This document shows, in pieces, positions 33,945-44,919 of a DNA stretch of 64,000 nucleotides. The notes beneath the pieces were generated by a model. The model saw nothing but the letters and a program-made list of their open reading frames with translations. It was not told the DNA's origin and did not search any database. The stretch covers positions 496,001 through 560,000 of the forward strand of contig NZ_JACIEM010000005.1 in assembly GCF_014196845.1 (NCBI RefSeq), read 5' to 3'. How positions within the stretch are numbered: position 1 is the first letter of the stretch; every line of letters starts with the position of its first letter. Position numbers and translations under genes: made by a program. The stretch is from Aurantimonas endophytica (GTDB lineage: Bacteria; Pseudomonadota; Alphaproteobacteria; Rhizobiales; Rhizobiaceae).

Positions 33945-34970
33945 TCAAAGCCAATTCTTGATCCGAAAGAATATCATCGGAACAACCGCAGAAACAATCA
34001 TCAACACGATCGCCAAAGGATAGCCATATGTCCAGGTGAGTTCCGGCATGTGTTCGAAGTTCATGCCGTAGACGGAAGCGATCAGGGTTGGAGGGAGAAA
34101 TGCGACCGCCGCCACGGAAAATATCTTGATGATCGCCGCCTGTTCGATCGAGATCATTCCAACTGTAGTATCCAGCAAGAATACGGTCTTGTTTGACAGG
34201 AATGCCACGAAATCGTTGAGCGAGTGCACGTCGCGGGCCATCGCCTTGACGCGTGGCTTGGAATCCTTGCTCACGGCTTTGCGCGCGTCGAGCGTCAGTT
34301 GCAGGAATGGCAACAGTCGGTCGAGCGTCGCGAGGCTCTCGCGAATGCGCGAGGTCAGGTCGCCGACAGCCCCGATGCGGCGCAGCAGCGACTTGAAGTC
34401 ACCGGTCTTGGTCGGCTTCTTGCGATCCGACGAGGAGAAGATGTCGTCGCCGATCCCGTCGAGGTCGGCTGAAACCGTCTCCAGAATGTCGGCGACGCGG
34501 TCGATCACCGTTTCGAGCAGGCCGATCAGGATCGTCTCGGCCGTCTGCGGGCGGCCGTTGCCGGCTGACGGCTTCTCGAATTCCTCCGGCGCGGCGCGCA
34601 GGGTCTCGCGGCACAATTTGGCGGCAAAGATCGCGAAACTCTTCGGCTCGCTGTAGCGCAAGGTGATCAGCCGCGAGCCAGCGAGAATGAAGGTGACCGG
34701 CGCGAAGCCCGGCTTGCCGCCGTCGAGCCCGAATACTACCGAAGCAGTCAGAAATGTAGCGCCGTCTTCGGCATAGAGCCGGCTCGACACCTCGATCTCC
34801 CGCATCTCCTCCCGGGTCGGCATCTCGATCTCGCAGAGCCTCTCGACCGCCAGTTCCTCTTCCCGCGTGGGGTTGATGACATCGATCCAGATCGCATCGG
34901 CCGGCACGCCAGTCGCGTCGGCCGTCATCGCGCGCATCTGGTTGTCTTCCGGGACATATGCCCTGATCAC
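33945..34970 (-). CDS. corA: CorA-family magnesium/divalent cation channel
   Basis: This 341-residue protein has a large cytoplasmic N-terminal domain with long helices and two C-terminal membrane segments. The selectivity motif between them is YGMNFEHMPEL, the standard GMN loop. It should form a pentameric magnesium channel in the inner membrane. Translation starts at GTG 34970 with GAGG upstream. The C-terminus ends FFRIKNWL, basic as usual in the family. It lies 47 bases downstream of the mutB stop on the same strand. Confidence 0.93.
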   Translation of the reverse strand: MIRAYVPEDNQMRAMTADATGVPADAIWIDVINPTREEELAVERLCEIEMPTREEMREIEVSSRLYAEDGATFLTASVVFGLDGGKPGFAPVTFILAGSRLITLRYSEPKSFAIFAAKLCRETLRAAPEEFEKPSAGNGRPQTAETILIGLLETVIDRVADILETVSADLDGIGDDIFSSSDRKKPTKTGDFKSLLRRIGAVGDLTSRIRESLATLDRLLPFLQLTLDARKAVSKDSKPRVKAMARDVHSLNDFVAFLSNKTVFLLDTTVGMISIEQAAIIKIFSVAAVAFLPPTLIASVYGMNFEHMPELTWTYGYPLAIVLMIVSAVVPMIFFRIKNWL

Positions 34971-35017
34971 GTGCGCCTCTTGTATTGGGGTTCGTTCAGG
35001 GTTTGCCGCAAGCCGGT

Positions 35018-37183
35018 CTATTCGGCGGCGATCTTGGCGTGACCGAGGCGGCGCGACAGGTCGACGATAAGTTGCTCGGCCGCCGTGGCCACCACCGTCC
35101 CCGGCAGGAAGATCGCCGCCGCGCCGGCCTGTTTCAGCGTCTCAACGTCCTGCGGCGGGATCACCCCGCCGACGACGATCATGATGTCGCCGCGGCCCTC
35201 GCGTTCCAGCGCCGCCCTGAGTTCCGGCACCAGCGTCAGATGACCGGCGGCAAGCGAGGAGGCGCCGACGATATGCACGTCGTTCTCGACCGCCTGGCGT
35301 GCCGCTTCCTCCGGGGTCTGGAAGAGCGGGCCGATGTCGACGTCGAAACCGAGATCGGCGAAGGCCGAGGCGATGACCTTCTGGCCCCGGTCGTGCCCGT
35401 CCTGGCCCATCTTGCAGACGAGGATGCGCGGCCGGCGGCCTTCGGCCTCCGCGAAGGCGTCGCTCAGGGCCTGGACGCGCGCAATCTGCTCCGACATGGC
35501 GCCGGCCTCCCGCTTGTAGACGCCGGCGATCACCTGCGTCCTTGCCACATGGCGGCCGAACACCTTTTCCAGCGCGTCGGCCATCTCGCCCACCGTCGCT
35601 TGGGCGCGGGCGGCGGCGATCGAGAGTTCGAGGAGATTGCCGTCGCCCCGCGCGGCGGCGGCCGTGAGTGCGGCGAGCGCCGCGTTGGTGGCGGACTGGT
35701 CGCGTTCCGCCTTCAGCCGGTGCAGCTTCTCGATCTGCTGGCGCCGCACGTCGGCATTGTCGACCCGCAGCACGTCGATATCGTCGGCTCCCTCGGCGAC
35801 GAACCGGTTGACGCCAACCACCGTCTGGGCGCCGGAATCGATACGCGCCTGGGTCCGGGCGGCAGCCTCCTCGATCCGCAGCTTCGGCAGGCCCTTGTCG
35901 ATCGCGGCCGCCATCCCGCCCATCGCCTCGACCTCGTCGATGTGCGCAAGCGCCTTCTCGGCGAGTGCGTGGGTGAGGTGCTCGACATAGGCCGAGCCGC
36001 CCCACGGGTCGATCAGGCGGGTGGTGCCGCTTTCGCGGGCGAGGACATGCTGGGTGTTGCGGGCGATGCGGGCGGAGAAGTCGGTCGGCAATGCCAGCGC
36101 CTCGTCGAAGGAATTGGTGTGGAGCGACTGGGTATGACCCTGGGTCGCCGCCATCGCCTCGACGCAGGTTCTCGCGACGTTGTTCATCACGTCCTGCGCC
36201 GTAAGCGACCACCCGGAGGTCTGGCAGTGGGTGCGTAGCGACAAGGCCCGGGGATCACCAGGGGCGAATTCCCGCTGCATCAGCGCCGCCCAGATCAGCC
36301 GGGCCGCACGCATCTTGGCGACTTCCATGAAGAAGTTCATGCCGGTCGCCCAGAAGAACGACAGGCGCGGGGCGAAACGGTCGATGTCAAGACCCGCCGC
36401 GACGCCGGCGCGGGCATATTCGATGCCATCGGCGATCGTGTAGGCGAGTTCGAGGTCCGCCGTCGCCCCGGCTTCCTGCATGTGATAGCCGGAGATCGAA
36501 ATCGAGTTGTAACGCGGCATGTTCTTCGCGGTATAGGCGAAGATGTCCGAGATGATCCGCATCGACGGCTTCGGCGGGTAGATATAGGTGTTGCGGACCA
36601 TAAACTCCTTCAGAATGTCATTCTGAATGGTGCCCGACAGCTGCTTCTGGGCGACGCCCTGCTCCTCGGCCGCGGCGACATAGAGCGCCAGCACCGGCAG
36701 CACCGCGCCGTTCATCGTCATCGAGACGCTCATCTCGCCGAGCGGGATGCCGTCGAAGAGCTGTCGCATGTCGATGATCGAGTCGATCGCCACGCCCGCC
36801 ATGCCGACATCGCCGGCGACGCGCGGATGATCGGAATCATATCCCCGGTGCGTGGCAAGGTCGAAGGCGACCGAAAGGCCCTTCTGGCCGGCAGCGAGGT
36901 TGCGGCGATAGAACGCGTTCGACGCCTCGGCGGTCGAGAAGCCGGCATATTGCCGGATCGTCCAGGGCTTCTCCACGTACATGGTCGGGTAGGGCCCGCG
37001 CAAAAAAGGCGCGATGCCGGGCCACGTGTCGAGGAAGGGCAGGCCGGCGATGTCCGTCTCGCCATAGGCCCCGGCAAGCGGAATCCCCTCGGGTGTTTCG
37101 CCAGCGCGATCGTTGCGCGCGGCTCTCGGCGCGTTGGCCGGCGGTGTCCAGGCGAGGGCGGTAAAATCGGGGATGCGGCTCAT
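35018..37183 (-). CDS. mutB: Methylmalonyl-CoA mutase large (catalytic) subunit
   Basis: This 721-residue adenosylcobalamin enzyme interconverts methylmalonyl-CoA and succinyl-CoA for propionate, valine and related catabolism, or for the ethylmalonyl-CoA pathway. The N-terminal TIM-barrel is followed by a B12-binding domain with DGHDRG, SSLAAGH and the GG of [11 protein letters not shown] 37183 begins [12 protein letters not shown] and overlaps the mutA stop, which fixes it over the longer reading from 37234. The chaperone GTPase MeaB is encoded at 26.5 kb. Confidence 0.96.
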   Translation of the reverse strand: MSRIPDFTALAWTPPANAPRAARNDRAGETPEGIPLAGAYGETDIAGLPFLDTWPGIAPFLRGPYPTMYVEKPWTIRQYAGFSTAEASNAFYRRNLAAGQKGLSVAFDLATHRGYDSDHPRVAGDVGMAGVAIDSIIDMRQLFDGIPLGEMSVSMTMNGAVLPVLALYVAAAEEQGVAQKQLSGTIQNDILKEFMVRNTYIYPPKPSMRIISDIFAYTAKNMPRYNSISISGYHMQEAGATADLELAYTIADGIEYARAGVAAGLDIDRFAPRLSFFWATGMNFFMEVAKMRAARLIWAALMQREFAPGDPRALSLRTHCQTSGWSLTAQDVMNNVARTCVEAMAATQGHTQSLHTNSFDEALALPTDFSARIARNTQHVLARESGTTRLIDPWGGSAYVEHLTHALAEKALAHIDEVEAMGGMAAAIDKGLPKLRIEEAAARTQARIDSGAQTVVGVNRFVAEGADDIDVLRVDNADVRRQQIEKLHRLKAERDQSATNAALAALTAAAARGDGNLLELSIAAARAQATVGEMADALEKVFGRHVARTQVIAGVYKREAGAMSEQIARVQALSDAFAEAEGRRPRILVCKMGQDGHDRGQKVIASAFADLGFDVDIGPLFQTPEEAARQAVENDVHIVGASSLAAGHLTLVPELRAALEREGRGDIMIVVGGVIPPQDVETLKQAGAAAIFLPGTVVATAAEQLIVDLSRRLGHAKIAAE

Positions 37184-38607
37184 GCGGCGACCTCGGCTTC
37201 CTCGTCGAGCCGGCGCGGGCGGAGCGGCGCGCAAAGCTGCTCGCCTTGCCAGTCGGATTCCGACGGCGTCGCTGTTGCCAGCACCGCGTGAGGTCGCTCG
37301 GTCTGCAGCGGATATATCGTCGCGCCGATGATCACCGTGCGCTTCTCGGCGAGTGCACGCTGCCGGGCAGAGGCTGCGTCGAAGATGCGGTTCTGCAAGG
37401 CGCCGCCTGCAAGGCTCGCGACGATCCCGCCTTCGGACTCGATCTTGCGGAACTCGTTCCAGCCGGCTTCGGCGGTCAGATCGGTCAGCGCCTCGATGCC
37501 ACCCGATCCAGCCGCGGGATCAGAGACGGCGCCGAGGCCCGCCTCTTCCTGCAGGATCACCTGGATGTTGCGCGCGAGCCGCCGCGCCACCTTGTCGGCA
37601 AGCCCAAGCGGCGCGGTGTGCGGCAGGACGGCGATGCTGTCGGCGCCGCCGGTGGCCGCGGCGAAGACGGCGATGGTCGCGCGCAGCATATTGGTGTGGG
37701 GGTCGCTCTGCGAAAGCATGCGCCAGGCCGTCTCGGCGTGTATGCGCGCCGGCTGCGGCTGGCTCTCGCCGCTGGCCTCCAGCAGCCGTGCCCATAGCAG
37801 CCGCAGCGCCCGCAGTTTGGCGGTCTGCTCGAACTGCGTCTGGTCGACGGCAAGGGTGAAGCCGATCGCGCCCGTCGCCTCGGCGATCGACAGGCCGGCC
37901 GCCTCCAGCGCCCGAAGGTCGTAAAGGGCGGTCGCAAGCACGGCGCCCAGTTCCTGGCCGGCCGTCGCGCCGGCGTCGCTGTAGACCCGGCCGTCCGCCT
38001 CGGCCGTGCGGCCTGACAAGCCGCGCGCCCGCAGCGCCTTGGTCTCGCGGCCGAGCCGGAGGCGGTGCTCGCTTTCGCTGCCGGGAAAGCGGCCGGAAAA
38101 GGCGAAGCTGCCGGTATCGTCGAGGCTGAAATCGACGGACAGCGCCGCCGGGTCATGGCCGCCTTCGGCCGCGAAGGCGATGATGGTCTCCAGGGCTTCG
38201 CGGGATCGTGGGTGAGGTTCGATGCGCAGCGCCGCGATGTCGAGCCGGACGCCGGCCAGTGCGCCGGCGATGGCCTCGGGCGGTAAGCCGAAACCATGGG
38301 CGCATGGTGCGCCGGCGAGCGCCAGTGCCAGGCCATTGGCCCCGCCTTCCAGATCAGCGACCGCCTGGCTGCCTGCCCGTGCCGGATCGATGTCGTCCAC
38401 CCGTGCCATGATCGACCAGCTTCCGGCGCGCAGCCGGGCGAGGGGCGAAGCCTGGTGCCGCCGTCCATAGATCGGGCCGTAGGAAAAACCGTCTTCGGCG
38501 TCGGTGGCGAGACTATCGACGCTGCGGTCCGCCTTCTCGACCAGCGCGCGCCAGTCGGCCTCAGTGGCAGGCGGAAAGGCGTCGGGCTCGATCTTCGTCG
38601 CGCTCAT
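37180..38607 (-). CDS. mutA: Methylmalonyl-CoA mutase small subunit
   Basis: This 475-residue subunit pairs with MutB. It is homologous to the barrel of the large subunit but lacks the catalytic B12 contacts; the conserved DxHxxG motif is not present. ATG 38607 follows GGGAGGAG. The same frame stays open far upstream to 40464, but that stretch lies opposite the kinase gene and is not coding. Its stop overlaps the mutB start, so the two are coupled at one-to-one stoichiometry. Confidence 0.92.
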   Translation of the reverse strand: MSATKIEPDAFPPATEADWRALVEKADRSVDSLATDAEDGFSYGPIYGRRHQASPLARLRAGSWSIMARVDDIDPARAGSQAVADLEGGANGLALALAGAPCAHGFGLPPEAIAGALAGVRLDIAALRIEPHPRSREALETIIAFAAEGGHDPAALSVDFSLDDTGSFAFSGRFPGSESEHRLRLGRETKALRARGLSGRTAEADGRVYSDAGATAGQELGAVLATALYDLRALEAAGLSIAEATGAIGFTLAVDQTQFEQTAKLRALRLLWARLLEASGESQPQPARIHAETAWRMLSQSDPHTNMLRATIAVFAAATGGADSIAVLPHTAPLGLADKVARRLARNIQVILQEEAGLGAVSDPAAGSGGIEALTDLTAEAGWNEFRKIESEGGIVASLAGGALQNRIFDAASARQRALAEKRTVIIGATIYPLQTERPHAVLATATPSESDWQGEQLCAPLRPRRLDEEAEVAA

Positions 38608-38726
38608 CTCTCCTCCCTCTGCCGCGATGCGCAGCTCTCGAACGATACCGGCCCGGCTCGGCTTCTTCACGAGCAGATAACGCGCCGCGCAGGAAAGCGA
38701 AATGGCCGGTGGTATCGGCGCCCTGC

Positions 38727-40436
38727 TCAGTGCGTAAGCACAGCCTCCGGCGGCGCGACCAGTTTCCACACGACGCCGGTCTCGGCGTATTCCATGTCGA
38801 CCTGGCCGCCCAGCCCCCTTGCCGTCATCTTCTGGATGACCAGCGTGCCGAAACCGGACCGCTTTGGTTCGACGACCGGCGGTCCGCCGGCCTCGCGCCA
38901 TTCGATCGTGAACGTTTCGTCCATCGACCAGCGCACTGTGACGGTGCCCTCGGACTCCGAGAGCGAACCGTATTTTGCCGCGTTCGTCGCCAGCTCGTGC
39001 AGCGCCAGGCCGATGGTTTGGGCCGCCGTCGGATTGAGCCAGATTTTCGGGCCGGAGACGGAAATCTGGTCGCCAGCGGCGCCGAAAGGCTTGAGCTGGG
39101 CGAGGACGAGGTCGTTGATGTCGGCGCTCTCCCAGCCGCGGCCGGCGAGCAGGTCCGCCGATCGTGCCAGCGAGTTCAGCGCCTCGGACAGCGTGGCGAG
39201 AAGCTGCGTCGTGTCGGAGCTTTCCTTGGCGGCCCGGCGCGCGATAGCGGCGATGAGCGCATACTGGTTCTTGGCCCGATGCGTCATCTCGCGCATGAGG
39301 AAGCGGCTTTGCTCCTCGGCCTCGCGGCGATCGCGCGACGCCTGGGCAAGGACCATCGACACTTCCCCGATCTCGGCGATGTCGGTCTGGATGATGTTGG
39401 CGGGGCGTCCGTGGCCAATGGACTCGGCCTGCTTCGACAACTGCCTGATCGGCGCGGCAAGTCGCCGGCCGAACACGAGCGCCAGCAGGATGGAGAAGAC
39501 GACGAGCAGCAATCCGGCGCTGACCAGCATGAACCAGGAGCGCAGCGCCGGCCTGATGATCACCTCGTTCGGCACCGCGACGGTGGTCGCCCAGCCGGTA
39601 AGACTGGACACGATCGAACCCTCGATGTGGTCGGCGCGCCTGCCTCCGAGCGTCTCGACAATGGAAGGATTGTCGTAGGATACGCTTTCCTGCGGCTGGA
39701 TCTTGCCGTCGCGGGTGATGGCCGCGAAGACGCGGCGGTTCTGCCGGTCCTTGATGATCGCCGACCATTGGCTCGGAAGATTCCGGTCGGCGATGACGGC
39801 ACCCAGCGCATCCACCGACTTCTGCAGCACCAGCACGTAGGGAACCCGCGTTCCCTCGATGACCGGCACCGCGACATGGAAGACGAAACGGCCGACCGGT
39901 TCGGAGAACATGACGCCCGAGACTTCCGGACGGCGGGTCCGGAACGCCATCTCGATCGTGCTCGGGTCGCCCAGCGTGTGGCCGACGGGCGTGGCGCCGC
40001 CATTGGTCGAAACGACGGCGTTGAGCTCGGGATCGATCAGCTCCGCCGTGGTCCGCGTTTCCGTCAGCGCGGCGATGGTCCGCTCCCGAAAACCGCCCAG
40101 GCTGCCGCGCGCCAAGGCAGGCGAGGACGCCAGGACGCGGCCGGTCGTGATCATGCCGTAGATCTCGCGGTCGATGGCGCTGGAGATGATCTCGGCCGTG
40201 TCGTTGACCTGTGCCGTGACGATCTCTTCCTGCTGCCGCGAGAACTGCAGGATCAGGAAGGCGCTGAACAGCAGCGCCGGTATCAGCACGATGACGGCGA
40301 AGACGATCAGGTGCGCCAGCAGAGGCGGGCGGCGCCAGAGGCGCGCCAGCCGGGCGTTCCGCAGCGCGCCCGGCAGGAAGCGGCCAGCGCGTCCCCCTCG
40401 CGGTCGCCCGTTTGCCGCTGGCGTATCGACGCTCAT
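38727..40436 (-). CDS. HWE-family sensor histidine kinase
   Basis: This 569-residue kinase has membrane helices at about 41-63 and 303-323 flanking a periplasmic Cache-like sensor, then a HAMP segment. The phosphoacceptor region is EMTHRAKNQYAL with His386. LALHELATNAAKYGSLS and the IEWREAGGP stretch supply the HWE subfamily marks. ATG 40436 has GAGG upstream. No response regulator gene is adjacent, so it is an orphan kinase. In Rhizobiales such kinases often feed the general stress response, but nothing here shows that. Confidence 0.92.
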   Translation of the reverse strand: MSVDTPAANGRPRGGRAGRFLPGALRNARLARLWRRPPLLAHLIVFAVIVLIPALLFSAFLILQFSRQQEEIVTAQVNDTAEIISSAIDREIYGMITTGRVLASSPALARGSLGGFRERTIAALTETRTTAELIDPELNAVVSTNGGATPVGHTLGDPSTIEMAFRTRRPEVSGVMFSEPVGRFVFHVAVPVIEGTRVPYVLVLQKSVDALGAVIADRNLPSQWSAIIKDRQNRRVFAAITRDGKIQPQESVSYDNPSIVETLGGRRADHIEGSIVSSLTGWATTVAVPNEVIIRPALRSWFMLVSAGLLLVVFSILLALVFGRRLAAPIRQLSKQAESIGHGRPANIIQTDIAEIGEVSMVLAQASRDRREAEEQSRFLMREMTHRAKNQYALIAAIARRAAKESSDTTQLLATLSEALNSLARSADLLAGRGWESADINDLVLAQLKPFGAAGDQISVSGPKIWLNPTAAQTIGLALHELATNAAKYGSLSESEGTVTVRWSMDETFTIEWREAGGPPVVEPKRSGFGTLVIQKMTARGLGGQVDMEYAETGVVWKLVAPPEAVLTH

Positions 40437-40626
40437 CAACCTCGAATTCCCCCGCGGCGCCCATCCCCCTGGATACCGCGCCTCATCGTTAAACCTTGAA
40501 TTTGTTCCGTTTCACAGCATACGCGAGGCTATGGGCATTATCCACACGAATAGGGCAGCGCGGCATCGCGCCGCCCGCGAAGGCGCCTCGTCCATCGTGC
40601 GCCTCGGCTTTGGGTTCCGGCCTTCG

Positions 40627-40995
40627 TCAGACGAACTGCGCCAGCCCCGGAACCGAAGCGATGACGCGGTCGACCGTGTCGGTTCCGGCATGGAGCTTGG
40701 AGAACGCCACCAGTTCCTGCGCGACGGTCTGGATCTGGCTCATGTCGAGACCCATGCCCATCAGCCCTGCGCCGAGCGCCATGATGCCGCCGCCCGAATA
40801 GCCACCGTCCCCGGTGGCCGTCATCGCGTCCTCGGCGCCGGGCGTCTCCCGGATCATCGTGCCGACGGCGGGATCGTCGCTTTCCGCCGACAGGAAGCCT
40901 AGGATATTCCCGACCGCCCGCTTGGCGGTTGCGGCGTCGAGGCCGGTCTCGGCGGTGATGCGTGTCAGCAGTTCGTCCATCATGTCCTCGATCAT
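40627..40995 (-). CDS. DUF2267-like small protein
   Basis: This 122-residue protein resembles the DUF2267 proteins of Rhizobiales. It has an N-terminal helical part (LLTRITAETGLDAATAKRAVG), a glycine- and methionine-rich middle (SGGGIMALGAGLMGMGLD), and a conserved-looking end (VDRVIASVPGLAQFV). There is no signal peptide. Starts at 40995, 40983 or 40980 are all possible; none has a strong ribosome site. The function of the family is unknown. Confidence 0.68.
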   Translation of the reverse strand: MIEDMMDELLTRITAETGLDAATAKRAVGNILGFLSAESDDPAVGTMIRETPGAEDAMTATGDGGYSGGGIMALGAGLMGMGLDMSQIQTVAQELVAFSKLHAGTDTVDRVIASVPGLAQFV

Positions 40996-41140
40996 GTCTG
41001 CATGGCCCGGCCGGGCCGGGCGAATCGGCGCGAACTTGGCAACTCGGTCAGGGGGATGCAATGGCCAAGATCGGGCGTCGCCACGCTTGTGAGCGCCGAC
41101 CCCGCTCCGGTAAGCTCGGCCATCGGTTTGGGGGAAGCGC

Positions 41141-42796
41141 ATGCTGGAAGCGGGACGGATCTACATCGGGAGCAGCCGCAAGCTTGAAGAAGCTGCGCAG
41201 CAGGGCGAGTATCTCGACCTGCGGCTCGCCAACCGCCACGGGCTGATCACCGGCGCCACGGGTACCGGCAAGACGGTCACGCTGCAGATCCTCGCCGAGG
41301 GCTTCTCCGAAGCCGGCGTCCCGGTCTTCTGCGCCGACATCAAGGGCGACCTCGCCGGCATGGCCGAGCGGGGCGAGCCGAAGGACTTCCTGGTCGAGCG
41401 CGCCCGCGATATCGGCCTCGAGCCCTACTACCACGACCTCTATCCGGTCGTGTTCTGGGACATTTTCGGCGAGCAGGGCCACCCCGTTCGCGCCACGATC
41501 TCCGAGATGGGGCCGCTGCTTCTGTCGCGGCTGATGAATCTCTCCGAGGCGCAGGAGGGCGTCCTCAACATCGTCTTCAAGATCGCCGACGAGGAAGGGC
41601 TGCTGCTCCTAGACCTCAAGGACCTGCAGGCGATGCTGGCGCATGTCGCCGAGAATGCCGAGAGCGTCTCGCGGCTTTACGGCAATGTCGCCAAAGCCTC
41701 GGTCGGAGCCATCCAGCGTTCGCTGCTGGTGCTGGAGCAGCAGGGCGCGGCGAACTTCTTCGGCGAGCCGGCGCTGGCGATCGCCGACCTCATGCGCACC
41801 GACCGGGACGGGCGCGGCATCGTCAACATGCTCGCGGCCGACAAGCTGATGATGAACCCGCGGCTCTACGCGACCTTCCTGCTCTGGTTGCTCTCCGAGC
41901 TGTTCGAGGAACTGCCGGAGGTAGGGGACGCGGACAAGCCGAAGCTGGTTTTCTTTTTCGACGAGGCGCACCTCTTGTTCGATGGCGCGCCGAAGGTGCT
42001 GGTGGACCGGGTCGAGCAGGTGGTGAAGCTGATCCGCTCGAAGGGCGTCGGCGTCTATCTCGTCACGCAGAATCCGCTCGACGTGCCGGATGGCGTGCTG
42101 GCGCAGCTCGGCAACCGGGTGCAGCATGCGCTGCGCGCCTATACGCCCCGCGAGCAGAAGGCGGTGAAGACCGCCGCCGAAACCTTCCGGCCGAACCCGG
42201 CCTTCGACTCGTTCGAGGCGATCACCCAGCTCGGCGTCGGCGAGGCGCTGGTCTCGACGCTCGGCAAGGGCGGCGTGCCGTCGATGGTCGAGCGGACGCT
42301 GATCAGGCCGCCATCCGGCCGGCTCGGCACGATCACTCCCGAGGAACGGACCGCCGTCATCGGCCGCAGCCCGGTGGCGGGTCTCTATGACCACACGGTC
42401 GACCGGGAATCGGCCTACGAGATGCTGGTCGGTCGGGCGGAGAAGGAACTGCAGCAGGAAGCCGAGCAGCGCCGGCTGGAAGACGAGGCGGCGGCTGACC
42501 GACGGAACGGCGAGGCCGAGAGGCGAGCCGACGCTGCCCGCCGGCGGGAGGAAGAGGGGGCGGATGATGCGCCGACCCGCACACGGACCGGATTCCAGCT
42601 GCCTGATTTCGGCGGCGGCGAGGAGCCCGAGCGGGCAGAGACCCGCGCTCGCGCGCCTGCCAGGACACGGTCGTCCGGCTATCAGCGGCAGACGGTGACC
42701 GAGACGATCATGAAGCAGGTCGGGCGAACGGTCGCTTCCACGGTCACCAACGCCATCGTCCGCGGCATCCTCGGCAGCCTGAAACGTGGCCGGTAG
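41141..42796 (+). CDS. HerA-like ATPase, DUF853 family (YjgR-like)
   Basis: This 551-residue P-loop ATPase of the HerA/FtsK superfamily has Walker A GATGTGKT near residue 40 and Walker [14 protein letters not shown] highly charged arginine- and glutamate-rich stretch (about 430-510) is probably disordered before a final conserved-looking segment. The family is widespread, but its role is not settled; DNA or peptide translocation is suspected. GGGGAAGC precedes the ATG. No NurA nuclease gene accompanies it, which distinguishes it from archaeal HerA. Confidence 0.88.
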   Translation: MLEAGRIYIGSSRKLEEAAQQGEYLDLRLANRHGLITGATGTGKTVTLQILAEGFSEAGVPVFCADIKGDLAGMAERGEPKDFLVERARDIGLEPYYHDLYPVVFWDIFGEQGHPVRATISEMGPLLLSRLMNLSEAQEGVLNIVFKIADEEGLLLLDLKDLQAMLAHVAENAESVSRLYGNVAKASVGAIQRSLLVLEQQGAANFFGEPALAIADLMRTDRDGRGIVNMLAADKLMMNPRLYATFLLWLLSELFEELPEVGDADKPKLVFFFDEAHLLFDGAPKVLVDRVEQVVKLIRSKGVGVYLVTQNPLDVPDGVLAQLGNRVQHALRAYTPREQKAVKTAAETFRPNPAFDSFEAITQLGVGEALVSTLGKGGVPSMVERTLIRPPSGRLGTITPEERTAVIGRSPVAGLYDHTVDRESAYEMLVGRAEKELQQEAEQRRLEDEAAADRRNGEAERRADAARRREEEGADDAPTRTRTGFQLPDFGGGEEPERAETRARAPARTRSSGYQRQTVTETIMKQVGRTVASTVTNAIVRGILGSLKRGR

Positions 42797-42894
42797 TCGC
42801 CCTGGCCGACTCCGATGACCACCGCTTCGGATCGGACTTTCAATCGTCGGCTCCAGATCCCATCTGGAGAGCAACGAACGCTGGAAGGACGATC

Positions 42895-43134
42895 ATGAAC
42901 CGGAAGTCGACGCTTGCCTCCTACATCCTCTGGCTGCTCTGCCTCGGCGGAATCTGCGGCCTGCACCGGTTCTATCTGGGTCGGCCCTGGACCGGGCTGC
43001 TATGGCTTTTGACGCTCGGCCTCCTCGGCATCGGCCAGATCATCGACCTCTTCCTCATCCCGGGCATGGTCCGGGAGGAGAATCTCGAGAGCCGAATCGA
43101 TATGATGGAGCGCGAGCGCCAGCGCGTCCTCTGA
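42895..43134 (+). CDS. TM2 domain membrane protein
   Basis: This 79-residue protein has two membrane helices joined by a short loop, with the TM2 signature GGICGLHRFYLGRPWTGLLWLLT. A short charged C-terminal helix follows. AAGGACG precedes the ATG. The role of bacterial TM2 proteins is unknown. It lies 98 bases downstream of the HerA-like gene on the same strand. Confidence 0.88.
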   Translation: MNRKSTLASYILWLLCLGGICGLHRFYLGRPWTGLLWLLTLGLLGIGQIIDLFLIPGMVREENLESRIDMMERERQRVL

Positions 43135-43218
43135 TCGGCAGGAAGCGCCCCGTCCGCGCGGCGCTGCCTACCCTTGGAGATAGCAAGGCGGCGGCTGCCA
43201 CCTTGCTATCGGAACACC

Positions 43219-43944
43219 TCAGACCGACAGGCCGCCCTGCCGCACCAGCACCGGCGAGCCGCTCGGCACGCGCTCGTACAGGTCGATGATATCCTGGTTC
43301 ATGAAGCGGATGCAGCCGGACGAGCCGCTGGTGCCGATCGTCCAGTATTCCGGCGTGCCGTGCAGCCGGTACAGCGTGTCCTTGCCGCCCTGGAACAGAT
43401 AGAGCGCGCGTGCGCCGAGCGGATTGGCGATGCCCGGTTCCATGCCGTCGGCATACCGGGCGAGTTCCGGCATGCGGGCGATCATCTCCCGCGGCGGCGT
43501 CCAGGTCGGCCATTTGCGCTTCCACTGCACGACGGCGCGGCCGGACCAGCCGAAGCCCTCGCGTCCGACGCCGACGCCGTAGCGCATCGCCCGACCGCCG
43601 GGCATCACCACGTATGCGAAGCGCGAGGCGGTATCGACCACCACGGTGCCCGGCCGCTCACCCGTCGGATCGGCGACCTCCTGCCGATAGTACAGGGGGT
43701 CGACCCGCGACAGATTCGGCGCGGGGATGACGTGACCCTCGTCGACGACCCGCGAATACATCCGTGCATAGCGAGGATCGACATTGCTGAAGATGCCGCC
43801 GCCCCCCGCGGCACCGGGATAGGCGACGCCGACGATCTGGGCGCGCGGGCCCGACGTGCAGCCGGCCATCATGGCCGTGGCCCCGAGGCCAAGGCCGATC
43901 AGAAACTTGCGTCGGGAGGGAGTGTTCTCTTCAGTCGGGATCAT
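43219..43944 (-). CDS. L,D-transpeptidase (YkuD/ErfK family) lipoprotein
   Basis: This 241-residue exported enzyme has a twin-arginine-like start (SRRKFLIGLGLGATAMMAGC) in which the final cysteine may be lipidated. The YkuD active site is HGTP followed by SGSSGCIRF, with the catalytic cysteine in the latter. It should form 3-3 peptidoglycan cross-links or anchor proteins to the wall in the periplasm. The length is typical of the rhizobial members. Confidence 0.9.
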   Translation of the reverse strand: MIPTEENTPSRRKFLIGLGLGATAMMAGCTSGPRAQIVGVAYPGAAGGGGIFSNVDPRYARMYSRVVDEGHVIPAPNLSRVDPLYYRQEVADPTGERPGTVVVDTASRFAYVVMPGGRAMRYGVGVGREGFGWSGRAVVQWKRKWPTWTPPREMIARMPELARYADGMEPGIANPLGARALYLFQGGKDTLYRLHGTPEYWTIGTSGSSGCIRFMNQDIIDLYERVPSGSPVLVRQGGLSV

Positions 43945-44069
43945 CGGGTCCAGCCTCGCTGTGCCGGGCTTCCCTGACGGATGCGGGCGCCCGGTCGGTT
44001 GTCGTATGGCCGAAAACTGGCGGCCCGTTCCATGGTTCCCGGCTCACGGTCAGTTGAGCTTACGATCGG

Positions 44070-44732
44070 TTAAAGCCGTCCCGGCAATGCCCGCAGATCA
44101 GGCAGGACGGCGTTGGGCTGCAGGTCCAGATACTCGTCCGGCTCGCCCGTCCGATTGATCCACACCGTGTGGAAGCCGAACTTCGTCGCTCCGGCGACGT
44201 CCCAGCGGTTCGACGACTGGAACGACACCGCCTGAGGATACAGCCGGAATTCGGTGGTGACGAGATCGTAGATGGCCGGCGCGGTCTTGTAGGCGCCGCA
44301 ATCCTCGGCGGAGAACACGCCATCGAAGAGATCCTCGATGCTCGCCGAGCGCATCGCCCGATGCAGCATGTCGCGGGAGCCGTTCGACAGGATGGCGAGC
44401 TTGGCATCCCGCGCCTTGAGGGCGCGAAGCGTCGCCGGCACTTCGGGGAAGGTGTCGAGGTCGCGGTACGCATCGAGAAGCTTGGCCCTCAGGCCCGGAT
44501 CGGCCTCGGGCACCTTCTGAAAGGCGTAGTCGAGCGCGTCTTCGGTCAGCTGCCAGAAGTTCCGGTCAGCCGGGCCCATCAAGCTGCGCACCCAGGAATA
44601 CTCGAGCTGCTTGCGGCGCCATATGTCGGAGAGCAGCCGGCCGGATTCGCCGAGGTCGCCGGCGTGCCGTGCAGCGGCCGCGCCGGTATCGAACAGCGTA
44701 CCGTAGGCGTCGAAGACGTAGACGGAATGCAA
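44070..44732 (-). CDS. Haloacid dehalogenase, type II
   Basis: This 220-residue HAD hydrolase begins VYVFDAYGTLFDTG, with the nucleophile aspartate in FDAYGTLFD. Later motifs are AILSNGSRDML, the lysine in YKTAPAIYDL and SSNRWDVAGATKFGFHTVWINR. It should hydrolyse L-2-haloacids or a related small substrate. Translation starts at TTG 44732, supported by a strong AGGAGG at good spacing. It is divergent from the aminotransferase gene. Confidence 0.88.
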   Translation of the reverse strand: MHSVYVFDAYGTLFDTGAAAARHAGDLGESGRLLSDIWRRKQLEYSWVRSLMGPADRNFWQLTEDALDYAFQKVPEADPGLRAKLLDAYRDLDTFPEVPATLRALKARDAKLAILSNGSRDMLHRAMRSASIEDLFDGVFSAEDCGAYKTAPAIYDLVTTEFRLYPQAVSFQSSNRWDVAGATKFGFHTVWINRTGEPDEYLDLQPNAVLPDLRALPGRL

Positions 44733-44919
44733 GCAGAACCTCCTGAAGGGACAGGGCGCGGAGTGACCACCGGGTCATAGCGCTGCCATCGGCCGGGGAA
44801 AAGCGTCTCGTGCCGCAACGGGGACATCGTACCGTGACGGGCTCGCTTTCTCGCGGTAACAGTGCCCTCGCAACCGTTGCACGTGCCATGGGCGCGAAAC
44901 CGACCGGAGCGAATTGTCG

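Noticed and set aside
37180-38607. The idea that mutA is a second catalytic mutase
   Set aside because: It lacks the DxHxxG cobalamin motif that is clear in mutB, so it is the non-catalytic small subunit.
38608-40464. An N-terminal extension of mutA reaching 40464
   Set aside because: The extra 600-odd codons lie over the HWE kinase gene in another frame. The true mutA start at 38607 has a strong ribosome site.
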